From positions 1 to 6,652 of the forward strand of contig SKPT01000482.1 of assembly GCA_007119405.1 (NCBI GenBank): 6,652 nt of DNA, written 5' to 3'. This DNA is from Phycisphaeraceae bacterium (GTDB lineage: Bacteria; Planctomycetota; Phycisphaerae; Phycisphaerales; Phycisphaeraceae). Of this stretch, positions 1-6,199 are shown in pieces (positions within the stretch are counted from its first letter, which is position 1; every line of letters starts with the position of its first letter). The notes below the pieces were generated by a model, which worked only from the letters and a program-made list of their open reading frames with translations, made no database searches and was not told where the DNA came from. Both the position numbers and the translations under genes were made by a program.

Positions 1-218
1 CCTCCATGCAATGTCCTGTGCCCAATCCTGAAGATAGGCCAGGGGCGGCATTGCACAAGGGCGGGCCTTAGCGGCGCGGGCAACGTTTTTCAGTCGTCTC
101 GCCAGATGAGAGGTGGTCGCGGCGGAGCAGGGTGGGTGCGCTGGACAGCGGGCCGGCAGGAGGCGAGACTGGGGGCCGTGGCCGCGGATTGACACGACCC
201 CGAGATGGGATGCACACG
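1..218. other. Left-end non-coding leader, no gene recognised
   Basis: Nothing coding is supported here. The open frames are short and show no recognisable protein. The stretch is the upstream region of the isomerase gene that starts at 219, but I see no convincing -35/-10 pair. TGCAATG at 7-13 is the reverse complement of CATTGCA at 49-55, a 7-bp inverted repeat with a 35-nt gap. That is too short and too widely spaced to interpret. The isomerase reading frame is open upstream to a GTG at 132, but residues encoded before 219 are Gly/Arg-rich and look untranslated. Confidence 0.5.
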
Positions 219-1061
219 ATGAAGCTCAGTTTCATGACGCTTGGTTGCCCGGAATGGGACCTGGACGCCATCTGCCGGCACGGCCAGGCCAACGGCTTTG
301 ACGCGGTGGACTTCCGCGGCTACCTGGACGCGCTGGACGTGACGCGGCTGCCGGCGTTCAGCACCGATGCCGAGGCGACGCGGCGCCGGCTGGCCGACGC
401 GGGGCTGGCGGTCAGCGGGGTCAGCTCCAGCATCAGCGTGTGCGACGGATCGAAGCGCCAGGCCAACCTGGACGAAGCGCGGCGGACGATCGACACGGCC
501 CGGGGCCTGGGCGCTGCGCACGTGCGCGTGTTCGGCAACGGCGACGTGCCGGGCATCGGCCACGACGCGGCCGCGGCGATCGGGCTCGAGACGATGAACG
601 AGATCCTCGGTCTCGAGGGCGCCACCGAGCTGAAGTGGGTCTTCGAGACGCACGACCACTGGGTGCGCGGCGCCGACTGCGCCCGCCTGCTCGACGGCAT
701 CCCGCTGCCGGCGTTCGGGGCGTTGTGGGACATGGGCCACACCGCGCGCGTCGGCGGCGAGTCGCCCGAGGAGACGTTCCACCACCTGCGCGGCCGGGTG
801 TACTACACGCATGTCAAGGACGCGGTGCACGAGCCGGAGCACCCGCAGGCGATGAAGGATGGCTGGCGCTACGTTCCGCCGGGCACGGGCGAGCTGCCTT
901 TGGCCGAGTCGATCGCGCTGCTGGCGGCGAACGGGTATGACGGGTACCTCGTCCTCGAGCACGAGAAGCGCTGGCACCCGGAGCTGCCTGAGCCGGAGCA
1001 GGCGCTGCCGGCCTTCGCCCAATGGGCGAGGCAGACGCTGGCGGAGGTGGCGGCGTCGTGA
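219..1061 (+). CDS. Sugar phosphate isomerase/epimerase, xylose isomerase-like TIM barrel
   Basis: A 280-residue cytoplasmic protein of the AP-endonuclease-2/xylose isomerase-like TIM-barrel superfamily, the usual length for this family. Members interconvert ketoses, inosoles or hydroxypyruvate-type substrates with a divalent metal. The metal-ligand pattern of the tagatose/psicose epimerases can be followed: Glu143 in VFETHDHW, Asp171 and His174 in LWDMGHT, His198 in YYTHVKD, and Glu247 in LVLEHEKRW. The C-terminal PPGTGELPL segment (about 220-228) is also typical. I chose the ATG at 219 because MKLSFMTLGCPEWDL is a normal first strand for the family and a GATGGG stretch lies about 9 nt upstream. 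An ATG at 210 and a GTG at 132 are in frame, but the extra residues are low-complexity Gly/Arg. It stands alone on the plus strand, convergent with the transglutaminase-like gene. The substrate cannot be read from sequence; sugar epimerase, inosose dehydratase and hydroxypyruvate isomerase remain possible. Confidence 0.9.
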   Translation: MKLSFMTLGCPEWDLDAICRHGQANGFDAVDFRGYLDALDVTRLPAFSTDAEATRRRLADAGLAVSGVSSSISVCDGSKRQANLDEARRTIDTARGLGAAHVRVFGNGDVPGIGHDAAAAIGLETMNEILGLEGATELKWVFETHDHWVRGADCARLLDGIPLPAFGALWDMGHTARVGGESPEETFHHLRGRVYYTHVKDAVHEPEHPQAMKDGWRYVPPGTGELPLAESIALLAANGYDGYLVLEHEKRWHPELPEPEQALPAFAQWARQTLAEVAAS

Positions 1062-1220
1062 TCGCCGGTGGACCTTGAGACGGCAGCAGGGGCGAGGCAG
1101 CATTGCGCGGCGTGTCGCGGGGTGTACGACAGGCGTTTGGCAGATGAATCCTGCGAACTGAACGCCCGGAATGTCGGCCTGCGAGGCCCTGCGGCAGCGC
1201 CCCGGCAGGGGCGAAGGGGT

Positions 1221-1253
1221 AGCCACGGGTGGAGCGCAGCGGAACCCGTGGTT
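1221..1253. repeat. Short palindromic repeat, likely dispersed (REP-like)
   Basis: CCACGGGT at 1223-1230 is the exact reverse complement of ACCCGTGG at 1244-1251. A-U and G-U pairs extend the stem to ten pairs, around a 13-nt loop. The 21 bases at 1227-1247 match 18 of 21 bases in the left arm of the larger inverted repeat at 4208-4303. Read in the right frame both give a VERS(E/G)T peptide, a well-known signature of spurious ORFs over intergenic palindromic repeats. The family assignment comes from this resemblance and was not tested by a genome search. Its place between convergent genes suits a terminator or mRNA-end role. Confidence 0.6.
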
Positions 1254-1262
1254 GTCACTCGC

Positions 1263-1279
1263 CCCCAGCACCCTTGGGG
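1263..1279. terminator. Weak candidate hairpin between convergent genes
   Basis: CCCCA at 1263-1267 pairs with TGGGG at 1275-1279 around a 7-nt loop. It lies about 22 bp beyond the stop codon of the minus-strand transglutaminase-like gene. There is no T-run after it in either direction, so a classical intrinsic terminator is not shown. Confidence 0.2.
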
Positions 1280-1300
1280 ATGGTGTGTGTCACCGTTGCG

Positions 1301-2863
1301 TTAGCGGGTCGGGGCTTCGCCGGCAGCGGCGGGTTCGAGCAGTTCGATCTGAAGGCCGGTGAGCATCGGGACGATGGCGACGAGGTCGTTGGTGAGCTCG
1401 CCGGCGGCCATGGGGGAGGTGGCGAAGGTGATGTGGGTGGCGCTGTAGGGGCGGTGCGGTGGGAAGGTGGGGTCGAGGTCGAGCCAGGCGGGCCCGGCGT
1501 CGGTGTCAAGCCAGGCCTGGGTCCACATGTGCCCGCCGAAGGCGTGGTCCCGGCCGAGGAACCGCTCGACGTAGAGCAGGCCGGTGGCGGTGCGGGCGGG
1601 GATGTCGGCGGCGCGGAGCAGCGCGGCCAGGAGCACGGCGTGCTCGGTGCAGTCGCCCTGTGCGGTGCGCGCGGTCTCGCTGGCTGAGCCCAGGCCGACC
1701 GACAGGTCCTTCTCGGTGATGTAGTCATAGACAAAGCGTCGCAACCGCTCGGCCGTCTCGGCTTGGCTGAGCGTGTCGGCGTCGTCGCCCAGGGCCTGGT
1801 CGAGCAGCTCGCGGACCTTGGGGTCCTCGTGGTCGATCATGGGCGAGGCGGCGCGGTCGGCGTCGGTGGGCCTGTCGTCGGGCGCGGGTGTGACGGGTCG
1901 GTCGAGATCGAGCTCGATGGTAAAGGTGTCGGGCGTTTCGGCGTCGTCGGGCTCGGCGGTGACGCGCTGGTAGCCGACGCTGGGCAGCGCGAAGCCGTGC
2001 TCAGCCGGCGGGGTGTTGAAGCGGAGGCGGAAGGTGGCCTGGCGGAGCTGGCGGGGGTTGGGCAGGGGCTCGTCGAGCTGGATGAACAGGGCGGCGAGCA
2101 GTTCCGGGGGGTCGACCTCGGCCAGGGCCAGGTCGCGGTCGGCGGCGAGGACGGTGATCTCCATGCCCGGCATGAACGCGATGGTGGTCTTGAGCGCGTG
2201 GCCGAGCTCGTCGAGGTAGCTGCGGGTGGTGATGCCGGGCAGGATCGAGACGGTGCTGTCCCAGGCGGTAGCGGGCGCGACGCGGCCGAACAGCTCGACC
2301 TCGGCCGGGCCGACGCGGGTCATGGTGGTGACGAAGGGCCTGGGCCCGGCGGCGAGGTCGAGCGTGCGCACGGTGATGCGGTCCTGGCCGGCGTCGATGG
2401 CGTCGATGACCTGGCGCTGGGCGGCGGCCGGGGCGAGCCAGTCGTCGTCAAGGTCCACGGCGGTGGTGGAGGTGCGCCCGGCCTGGACATGGGTCAGCTC
2501 GGCGCCGGCGTCGGTGAAGCGCAGGGTCTGCTCCTGCTCGCTGCCGCCGGCGAGCAGCCGGGCCGTGGCGCGGAGGGGCCCGCCGTCGGCGGTCTCGGTG
2601 AAGGTTGACGCCTGCTCGATGCGCATCTCGACGGGCCCGCGGCGGATGTCCATGACGCTGCGGTTCTCGGTGACGATGTGGCCCTCGTCGTTCGCCCGCT
2701 GGATGAAGTGGGCGTGGCCGACGCGCTCGTCGCCGATGAGCAGGACGTACCAGCGCTCCATCGGCGGGTGAGCGGGGGCGTCGGCGTCGGCGGCGGTGGT
2801 GGCGGGGCCGGCGGCGCACAGGAGGGCAAGGGCGGCCACGATGAAGCGGGGGTGCATCGGCAT
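1301..2863 (-). CDS. Secreted transglutaminase-like (cysteine peptidase-fold) protein
   Basis: A 520-residue protein starting with an export signal: MPMHPRF, a hydrophobic run at about 7-20, then small residues with likely cleavage near TTAADA (22-27). The LLC at 14-16 is a poor lipobox, so a lipoprotein is unlikely. The C-terminal third carries a transglutaminase-core domain (about 360-475) with an intact triad: Cys405 in QGDCTEHA, His445 in GGHMWTQAW and Asp464 in DLDPTF. Bacterial members are usually peptidases or amide-bond-modifying enzymes, not crosslinkers. Residues about 35-345 are predicted beta-rich and belong to no domain I recognise. The frame stays open upstream to 3496, but that part runs opposite the real membrane gene in another frame; the signal peptide and a GGAA 7 nt before the ATG fix the start at 2863. 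It lies 113 bp downstream of the zinc-ribbon membrane gene and may share its transcript. The protein substrate is unknown; it should act in the periplasm or at the cell surface. Confidence 0.9.
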   Translation of the reverse strand: MPMHPRFIVAALALLCAAGPATTAADADAPAHPPMERWYVLLIGDERVGHAHFIQRANDEGHIVTENRSVMDIRRGPVEMRIEQASTFTETADGGPLRATARLLAGGSEQEQTLRFTDAGAELTHVQAGRTSTTAVDLDDDWLAPAAAQRQVIDAIDAGQDRITVRTLDLAAGPRPFVTTMTRVGPAEVELFGRVAPATAWDSTVSILPGITTRSYLDELGHALKTTIAFMPGMEITVLAADRDLALAEVDPPELLAALFIQLDEPLPNPRQLRQATFRLRFNTPPAEHGFALPSVGYQRVTAEPDDAETPDTFTIELDLDRPVTPAPDDRPTDADRAASPMIDHEDPKVRELLDQALGDDADTLSQAETAERLRRFVYDYITEKDLSVGLGSASETARTAQGDCTEHAVLLAALLRAADIPARTATGLLYVERFLGRDHAFGGHMWTQAWLDTDAGPAWLDLDPTFPPHRPYSATHITFATSPMAAGELTNDLVAIVPMLTGLQIELLEPAAAGEAPTR

Positions 2864-2916
2864 GGTGCGGTTCCAGCGTTGGGGCGTCCGGGCGCCGGCG
2901 GGGTGTGCGGGCGCGC

Positions 2917-2922
2917 ATTCTA
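2917..2922 (-). promoter_or_regulatory. Possible -10 box for the transglutaminase-like gene
   Basis: Read on the minus strand this is TAGAAT, five of six matches to the sigma-70 -10 consensus. It lies 53 bp before the ATG at 2863, inside the 113-bp gap behind the zinc-ribbon gene. No -35 box resembling TTGACA is found 16-18 bp upstream. It is an AT-containing hexamer in a very GC-rich gap, which supports but does not prove a promoter. Confidence 0.3.
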
Positions 2923-2976
2923 CCCTGCTCACGCTTCGCGGCGGGCGTGCGAGGGGACCCTTGCACGGGCGAGGAC

Positions 2977-3987
2977 CTATGCCTGTGTTGCTCGCGGCGG
3001 GGTCTGGCGCTGCACGGCGGCGATGGTCGAGGCCGATATCTTCATCCCGCACTCCGGGCAGTGCGTCGAGCCGGCGGGGATGGAGCCGCGCAGGTCGTAG
3101 CCGCAGGCGAAGCAGACGGGCTCGGTCTCGGCCTGCTCGAAGGCGCGGTAGCGAAACAGCAGCCAGGTGCGGACGGCGGCGACCCAGACGAGGACGCTGG
3201 TGGCGGCGAAGCTGGCGGTGTGCAGGGCCACCTCCATCGCGGAGAAGCCCCAACCCGGTCCCGGCTGGACGCTGGCAAGGTGCGGCACCACCCACCGGCC
3301 CAGCCACAGGGCGATCGCGGCGACCGCGAGCCAGCGCGTGACGCGCTCCAGGCGCCAGTATCCGACCTTCCTGTACCGCCGACTCCAGGCGAGCACCGCT
3401 GCCCATACCCCGGTCATGGCGACGGTCAGCGCAACCGGCGCCACGGCCACCGCCCACCACACCGGTTGCCTGCCGGGGCCTACTGCGGTCAACCACGGCA
3501 GCTTGTATGGGAATCTGGTGAACTGTTCGTACAGTCGTGGATCCCAGAGCACCAGAAGCAGCGCCACCGCGCCCGTGCTCAGCACGCCCGCCATGATCGC
3601 CGCCGCGACGATCGCCCCGGCGTGCAGGGGGGTGCGCGCCGGCCAGCGCTGGCGGGTCCGGCCGCGCAGGCCTAGGTACAGCGGCACCAGCGCCAGCCAG
3701 AGCAGGACCAGCGCCAAGGCGAGCGAGCTAAGCAACCCCGGATCGGCCCGCCCCCAAAACGGCGACGCCGGGTCGATCCCAAACGCTCCGCCGAGGTAAC
3801 CGAACGAGACGCCGCCCTGTTGTCCAGTCCAGTATGCGCGTATCAGGTGCAGCAACCAGGCGCCGTGCGCCCAGCCCCGTGGGACGAGGTAGCCCTCCAG
3901 GTACACCGCCCACCACAACCACGCCAGCGCCAGGAACAGGAGCAGGTAGAGCCACCGCAACCGGTACCCGAGGTTGATGATCTGCAC
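2977..3987 (-). CDS. Polytopic membrane protein with C-terminal zinc ribbon (CGYDLRG type)
   Basis: A 336-residue integral membrane protein of unknown function. Hydrophobic segments lie at about 11-30, 84-106, 121-148, 175-200, 219-236 and 253-278, giving six likely helices. After the last helix comes a zinc ribbon with Cys292-x2-Cys295 and Cys310-x2-Cys313 in the context CFACGYDLRGS...CPECG. This CGYDLRG ribbon is a recurring module in planctomycete membrane proteins and is my main lineage clue; what it binds is not established. The start is a GTG at 3987, chosen because AAGGGG at 3993-3998 sits five nucleotides upstream and the first helix follows. With six helices and no signal peptide both ends are probably cytoplasmic, putting the ribbon inside the cell. 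The transglutaminase-like gene follows 113 bp downstream on the same strand; a link between the two is inferred from position only. Confidence 0.8.
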   Translation of the reverse strand: MQIINLGYRLRWLYLLLFLALAWLWWAVYLEGYLVPRGWAHGAWLLHLIRAYWTGQQGGVSFGYLGGAFGIDPASPFWGRADPGLLSSLALALVLLWLALVPLYLGLRGRTRQRWPARTPLHAGAIVAAAIMAGVLSTGAVALLLVLWDPRLYEQFTRFPYKLPWLTAVGPGRQPVWWAVAVAPVALTVAMTGVWAAVLAWSRRYRKVGYWRLERVTRWLAVAAIALWLGRWVVPHLASVQPGPGWGFSAMEVALHTASFAATSVLVWVAAVRTWLLFRYRAFEQAETEPVCFACGYDLRGSIPAGSTHCPECGMKISASTIAAVQRQTPPRATQA

Positions 3988-3992
3988 GTGGT

Positions 3993-3998
3993 CCCCTT
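3993..3998 (-). promoter_or_regulatory. Shine-Dalgarno site fixing a GTG start
   Basis: AAGGGG on the minus strand is followed by a 5-nt spacer and the GTG at 3987. This is the clearest ribosome binding site in the window and decides the start of the zinc-ribbon membrane protein. Confidence 0.6.
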
Positions 3999-4058
3999 GG
4001 TGCTGGATGTGCGATCGTGCGGCCGTGTCGCGGCGAAGCGATGGATGAGAGGGCTCCC

Positions 4059-4064
4059 ATTATA
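4059..4064 (-). promoter_or_regulatory. Likely -10 box of the zinc-ribbon membrane gene
   Basis: On the minus strand this is a perfect TATAAT in the context CCGTATAATGGGAG. A transcript starting about 7 bp downstream would have a leader of about 60-65 nt before the GTG at 3987. No good -35 hexamer is found at 16-18 bp; an AT-rich TTTATAT lies about 20 bp upstream. A perfect -10 in high-GC DNA upstream of a gene with a good ribosome binding site is persuasive. Confidence 0.45.
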
Positions 4065-4142
4065 CGGATTGACGCTGAAGGGAGATATAAAACCGCAACC
4101 GCTGGTCGCGGGGTGGCGGCGCGGCTCCGTCCCGCCGCTGAG

Positions 4143-4174
4143 CACTGACAAGCCCGAGGACGGCCTTGTCAGTG
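4143..4174. repeat. Perfect 10-bp stem hairpin
   Basis: CACTGACAAG at 4143-4152 is the exact reverse complement of CTTGTCAGTG at 4165-4174. After a single C-C mismatch the stem continues with CCG/CGG (4154-4156 and 4161-4163) and closes on a 4-nt loop. Thirteen of fourteen positions therefore pair. No T-run follows on either strand. It may be a terminator for the GH130 transcript or a second type of dispersed intergenic palindrome. Confidence 0.6.
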
Positions 4175-4207
4175 GCACCCGGCGCAGAACATTCTCGTAG
4201 CGGCGCT

Positions 4208-4303
4208 GATGTAGGGTGGGTAGAGCGAAGCGAAACCCACCACGAACGTCGTAGATCCTCGGCAAACCTGGTGGGTTTCGCTTCACTCTACCCACCCTAC
4301 ATC
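4208..4303. repeat. Large inverted repeat with 35-bp arms (VERSETHH type)
   Basis: The left arm 4208-4242 and right arm 4269-4303 are reverse complements at 34 of 35 positions; the only mismatch is C4226 against A4285. The 26-nt loop contains a small ACGA/TCGT stem at 4242-4252. Read on the plus strand the left arm encodes GWVERSETHH, a peptide seen in many spurious ORFs over intergenic palindromes in GC-rich bacteria. There is no transposase and no clear target-site duplication in the flanking bases. It could be a REP-type element, a small non-autonomous mobile element, or a transcription barrier behind the GH130 gene. The palindrome is directly visible; mobility is inference. Confidence 0.8.
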
Positions 4304-4338
4304 GAAAGCTCACGGCATTGGGCGACGTCCTCCCCCAG

Positions 4339-4357
4339 CCCCTCCCCGGGGGAGGGG
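4339..4357. repeat. C/G-tract palindrome downstream of GH130 gene
   Basis: CCCCTCCCC at 4339-4347 pairs with GGGGAGGGG at 4349-4357 across one central G. It lies about 30 bp past the stop codon of the minus-strand GH130 gene. As RNA it would be a very stable stem, but no T-run follows. Similar CTCCCCGGGGGAG palindromes recur between genes in many GC-rich genomes, so it is probably another dispersed repeat, possibly used as an mRNA 3' end. Confidence 0.5.
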
Positions 4358-4386
4358 GGCCGGAATCGGTTCAGCAGCAACCGGGT

Positions 4387-5880
4387 CTAACCCCGGCGCG
4401 CCGCGCCGCGTTCGCCGTTCTCCAGCAGCGCGGCGATGAGCTCGTTGACGTCGACGGTGGCGAAGGTGGTGACGCGGTCGCTGATGGCGTAGGGGATGAT
4501 CAGCGACTTGCCGCACAGCTCGGCGCCGCAGGAGTAGACGACGTTGGGCACGTAGCCGTCGCGTTCGTCTTCGTCGGGCACGAGCAGGGGCTCGTCGAGG
4601 TGGCCGATGACCTTGGAGGGGTCTTCGAGGTCGAGCAGGGAGACGCCGATGCAGTACTGGCGCATGGGTCCGACGCCATGGGTGAGCAGGATCCAGCCGG
4701 CGTCGGTCTCGATGGGTGGGCCGCAGTTGCCGATCTGGACGAGCTCCCAGGGGTAGCGGGGCTGCTGGATGAGCTGGGCCTCGTTCCAGAAATGGACGTC
4801 GTCGGACCACATGAGGTACATGTTCTCGCCGTCGATGCGTGAGATCATGTGGTAGAGGCCGTTGATTTTTCGGGGGAACAGGGCCATGCCCTTGTTCTGG
4901 ACGTAGCGGCCGTTGAGGGTGTGGACCGCGATGTGTCGGAAGTCGGCGGTCTCCATGAGCTGGGGGAGGATGCGGTAGCCGTTGTAGGCGGTGTAGGTGC
5001 CGAAGTAGGTGACGGTGCCGTCGTCGTCGAAGAAGCGTGTAAGGCGGACGTCCTCGATGCCGCGCGATTCGTTGTCGGAGCTTGGGAAGATGACGACCTC
5101 GGAGGGGTCGGTGCCGGCGGGCATCTCCAGGTGGTAGTTGCTGCGGGCGAGCCAGAGCAGGTTCTCGGTGGTTTCGTTGAGGATGGCGGGCACGGACTCG
5201 CCCTGGGCGAGCTCGGAGATGCGGTCCTCGAGCTGGTGGAAGGTGAAGTGCTCGGGCAGCGGGCCGAGGATGTCGCCGGCGGTGTCGTTGTAGGCGCCCA
5301 TCTCCATGAGCTTGAGGGTGAAAAGCTTCTTCTCGTAGAGGCGGTCGGCCTGGGTGCGCAGGCGGTGGGCGAAGCGGCTGGGCTGGTCGAAGCTGATGCT
5401 GCCGTCGGCGTGGACCATGCCGGTGCGGAAGACGATGGAGGAGATGTGGCCCTCGCCGGTGGCGCGGAGGGACATGAGCAGGCGTGCCTCGCCGCGCTTC
5501 GTGCCGCTCTGGTCCGGGTGCAGGGCGAGCGAGGGGTTGAACAGCGCGGCCGACTCGACGGAGTACTCCATGGTGAAGTAGGCGCCGATGAGCAGTTGGC
5601 GGGCCTCGGAGAGCTCGGCGTCGTCGGGGAGGTAGCTCTTGACGGACTGGTAGTGGGTGCGGAAGGCCTCCTCGATGTGGCGGTGGCGTCGGGAGAAGTC
5701 GGCGCGGAGGTGGGTCACGAGGGCGTCGACCTCGGCGTCGTCGAGCTCGAGGACGCGTTGGACGATGGCGCGCTGGTGGTCCTCGCCGCCGGTGGCGAAG
5801 AAGCGGGTGATGACCCGCCGGTCGTCGGAGACGAAGCGTTCGGGCCGGCGTACGACGTTGACCTTGCTAGCCGTTTTCAT
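4387..5880 (-). CDS. GH130-family glycosidase/phosphorylase
   Basis: A 497-residue protein of glycoside hydrolase family 130, the five-bladed beta-propeller family of beta-mannoside phosphorylases and beta-1,2-mannosidases. Recognisable blocks are FNPSLALHPDQSG (114-126), SLRATGEGHISSIVFR (137-152), RGIEDVRLTRF (273-283), KGMALFPRKINGLYHMISR (330-348) and CGPPIETDAGWILLTHGV (386-403). Asp277 in the EDVR motif is at the position of the conserved catalytic acid; the usual EDPR proline is Val here. The first 100 residues are helical and charged, making it longer than the compact members of roughly 300-400 residues and like the unclassified 490-residue group. There is no signal peptide, so it should be cytoplasmic. 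The ATG at 5880 is secure: an in-frame TGA lies seven codons upstream (5899-5901). Ribosome-binding signal is weak. It appears monocistronic. Phosphorylase or hydrolase activity and the exact substrate cannot be decided from sequence alone. Confidence 0.92.
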   Translation of the reverse strand: MKTASKVNVVRRPERFVSDDRRVITRFFATGGEDHQRAIVQRVLELDDAEVDALVTHLRADFSRRHRHIEEAFRTHYQSVKSYLPDDAELSEARQLLIGAYFTMEYSVESAALFNPSLALHPDQSGTKRGEARLLMSLRATGEGHISSIVFRTGMVHADGSISFDQPSRFAHRLRTQADRLYEKKLFTLKLMEMGAYNDTAGDILGPLPEHFTFHQLEDRISELAQGESVPAILNETTENLLWLARSNYHLEMPAGTDPSEVVIFPSSDNESRGIEDVRLTRFFDDDGTVTYFGTYTAYNGYRILPQLMETADFRHIAVHTLNGRYVQNKGMALFPRKINGLYHMISRIDGENMYLMWSDDVHFWNEAQLIQQPRYPWELVQIGNCGPPIETDAGWILLTHGVGPMRQYCIGVSLLDLEDPSKVIGHLDEPLLVPDEDERDGYVPNVVYSCGAELCGKSLIIPYAISDRVTTFATVDVNELIAALLENGERGAARRG

Positions 5881-6199
5881 GGTCGCCGTGGTGATGGCTC
5901 AGACCTCCGAGGGTGCTGCGGGCACCTGATGAAGATACCGGTGCGATACGCGTCGAGCCGTTCGTGATCCAGACCCGATCCATACCGCGTTACTCAGCGC
6001 GCTGAACTATCAACGTGTGGGAGGAACACCATCGGACGACAGTCATCGAAATCGGTCGTTCGATTCACGCACATCGACCAACAGGATTTCCGACCAGGAG
6101 GAGTAGCGTCGACTCGCAAGTTCCAGTGGAAAAACGCATGGATACGTTGAAATCACAGAGTGAGACGCAACGAAAGATGGAAAGCGAACAGTTGTCGAG
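5881..6199. other. Intergenic region spanning the composition break
   Basis: No gene is supported. Next to GH130 it is GC-rich and should contain that gene's minus-strand promoter, but no convincing -35/-10 pair is visible. From about 5,990 the sequence becomes less GC-rich; the line at 6121-6180 is about 45% GC by hand count, against about 73% at 5761-5820. It includes a 12-bp palindrome at 5994-6005 and a stem of ATCGAA/TTCGAT (6045-6050 and 6059-6064). An A-run at 6129-6133 becomes a T-run on the minus strand about 70 bp downstream of the stress-protein stop, and could end that transcript. A plus-strand frame from 6015 to 6350 runs antisense into the stress-protein gene and matches nothing I know. 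Confidence 0.5.
5994..6005. repeat. Perfect 12-bp palindrome at the composition boundary
   Basis: TCAGCGCGCTGA is its own reverse complement. It lies about 114 bp upstream of the GH130 start and close to where GC content begins to fall. It could be an operator for GH130 or chance; no second copy is visible in the window. Confidence 0.35.

Larger units (their letters stand above)
1062..1300. other. Convergent intergenic gap with a hairpin repeat
   Basis: This gap lies between the 3' ends of the plus-strand isomerase gene and the minus-strand transglutaminase-like gene. It has frames open on both strands, as expected at this GC content, but none gives a recognisable protein. It holds the hairpin at 1221-1253 and a weak stem at 1263-1279. 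Both could help end transcription from either side, although neither is followed by a clear T-run. Confidence 0.5.
3988..4386. other. 399-bp intergenic region packed with hairpins
   Basis: There is no gene here. On the minus strand it forms the 3' flank of the GH130 gene and the leader of the zinc-ribbon gene. It holds a TATAAT-like box at 4059-4064 and hairpins at 4143-4174, 4208-4303 and 4339-4357. A smaller stem pairs GCGGCG at 4116-4121 with CGCCGC at 4133-4138. Together these would isolate the two genes transcriptionally. Short frames read through the repeats on both strands but give only typical repeat-derived peptides. Confidence 0.7.

Noticed and set aside
132..218. GTG start at 132 for the isomerase
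   Set aside because: The added 29 residues are Gly/Arg-rich and precede a normal first beta-strand; the ATG at 219 fits family length.
90..1271. 393-residue minus-strand open frame across the isomerase gene
   Set aside because: It is an Arg-rich antisense shadow. The plus strand has the full metal-ligand pattern of a known family across the same bases.
1763..2608. 281-residue plus-strand open frame opposite the transglutaminase-like gene
   Set aside because: The composition is repetitive Gly/Val and it lies antisense to a well-supported gene.
2864..3496. Upstream in-frame extension of the transglutaminase-like gene
   Set aside because: It would bury the signal peptide inside the protein and overlap the membrane gene in another frame; residues are Arg/Pro-rich shadow sequence.
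4069..4092. Plus-strand TTGACG followed by TATAAA as a promoter
   Set aside because: The spacing is only about 11 bp and no plus-strand gene follows.
4100..4360. CRISPR-like repeat cluster
   Set aside because: The hairpins differ from each other and there are no regularly spaced direct repeats or cas genes.
4166..4390. Small plus-strand ORF containing VERSETHH
   Set aside because: This peptide arises from reading through the palindromic repeat and is a known kind of spurious ORF.
4849..5967. 372-residue plus-strand open frame opposite GH130
   Set aside because: It is a Val/Gly/Glu-rich low-complexity antisense frame caused by high GC; the minus strand carries all GH130 motifs.
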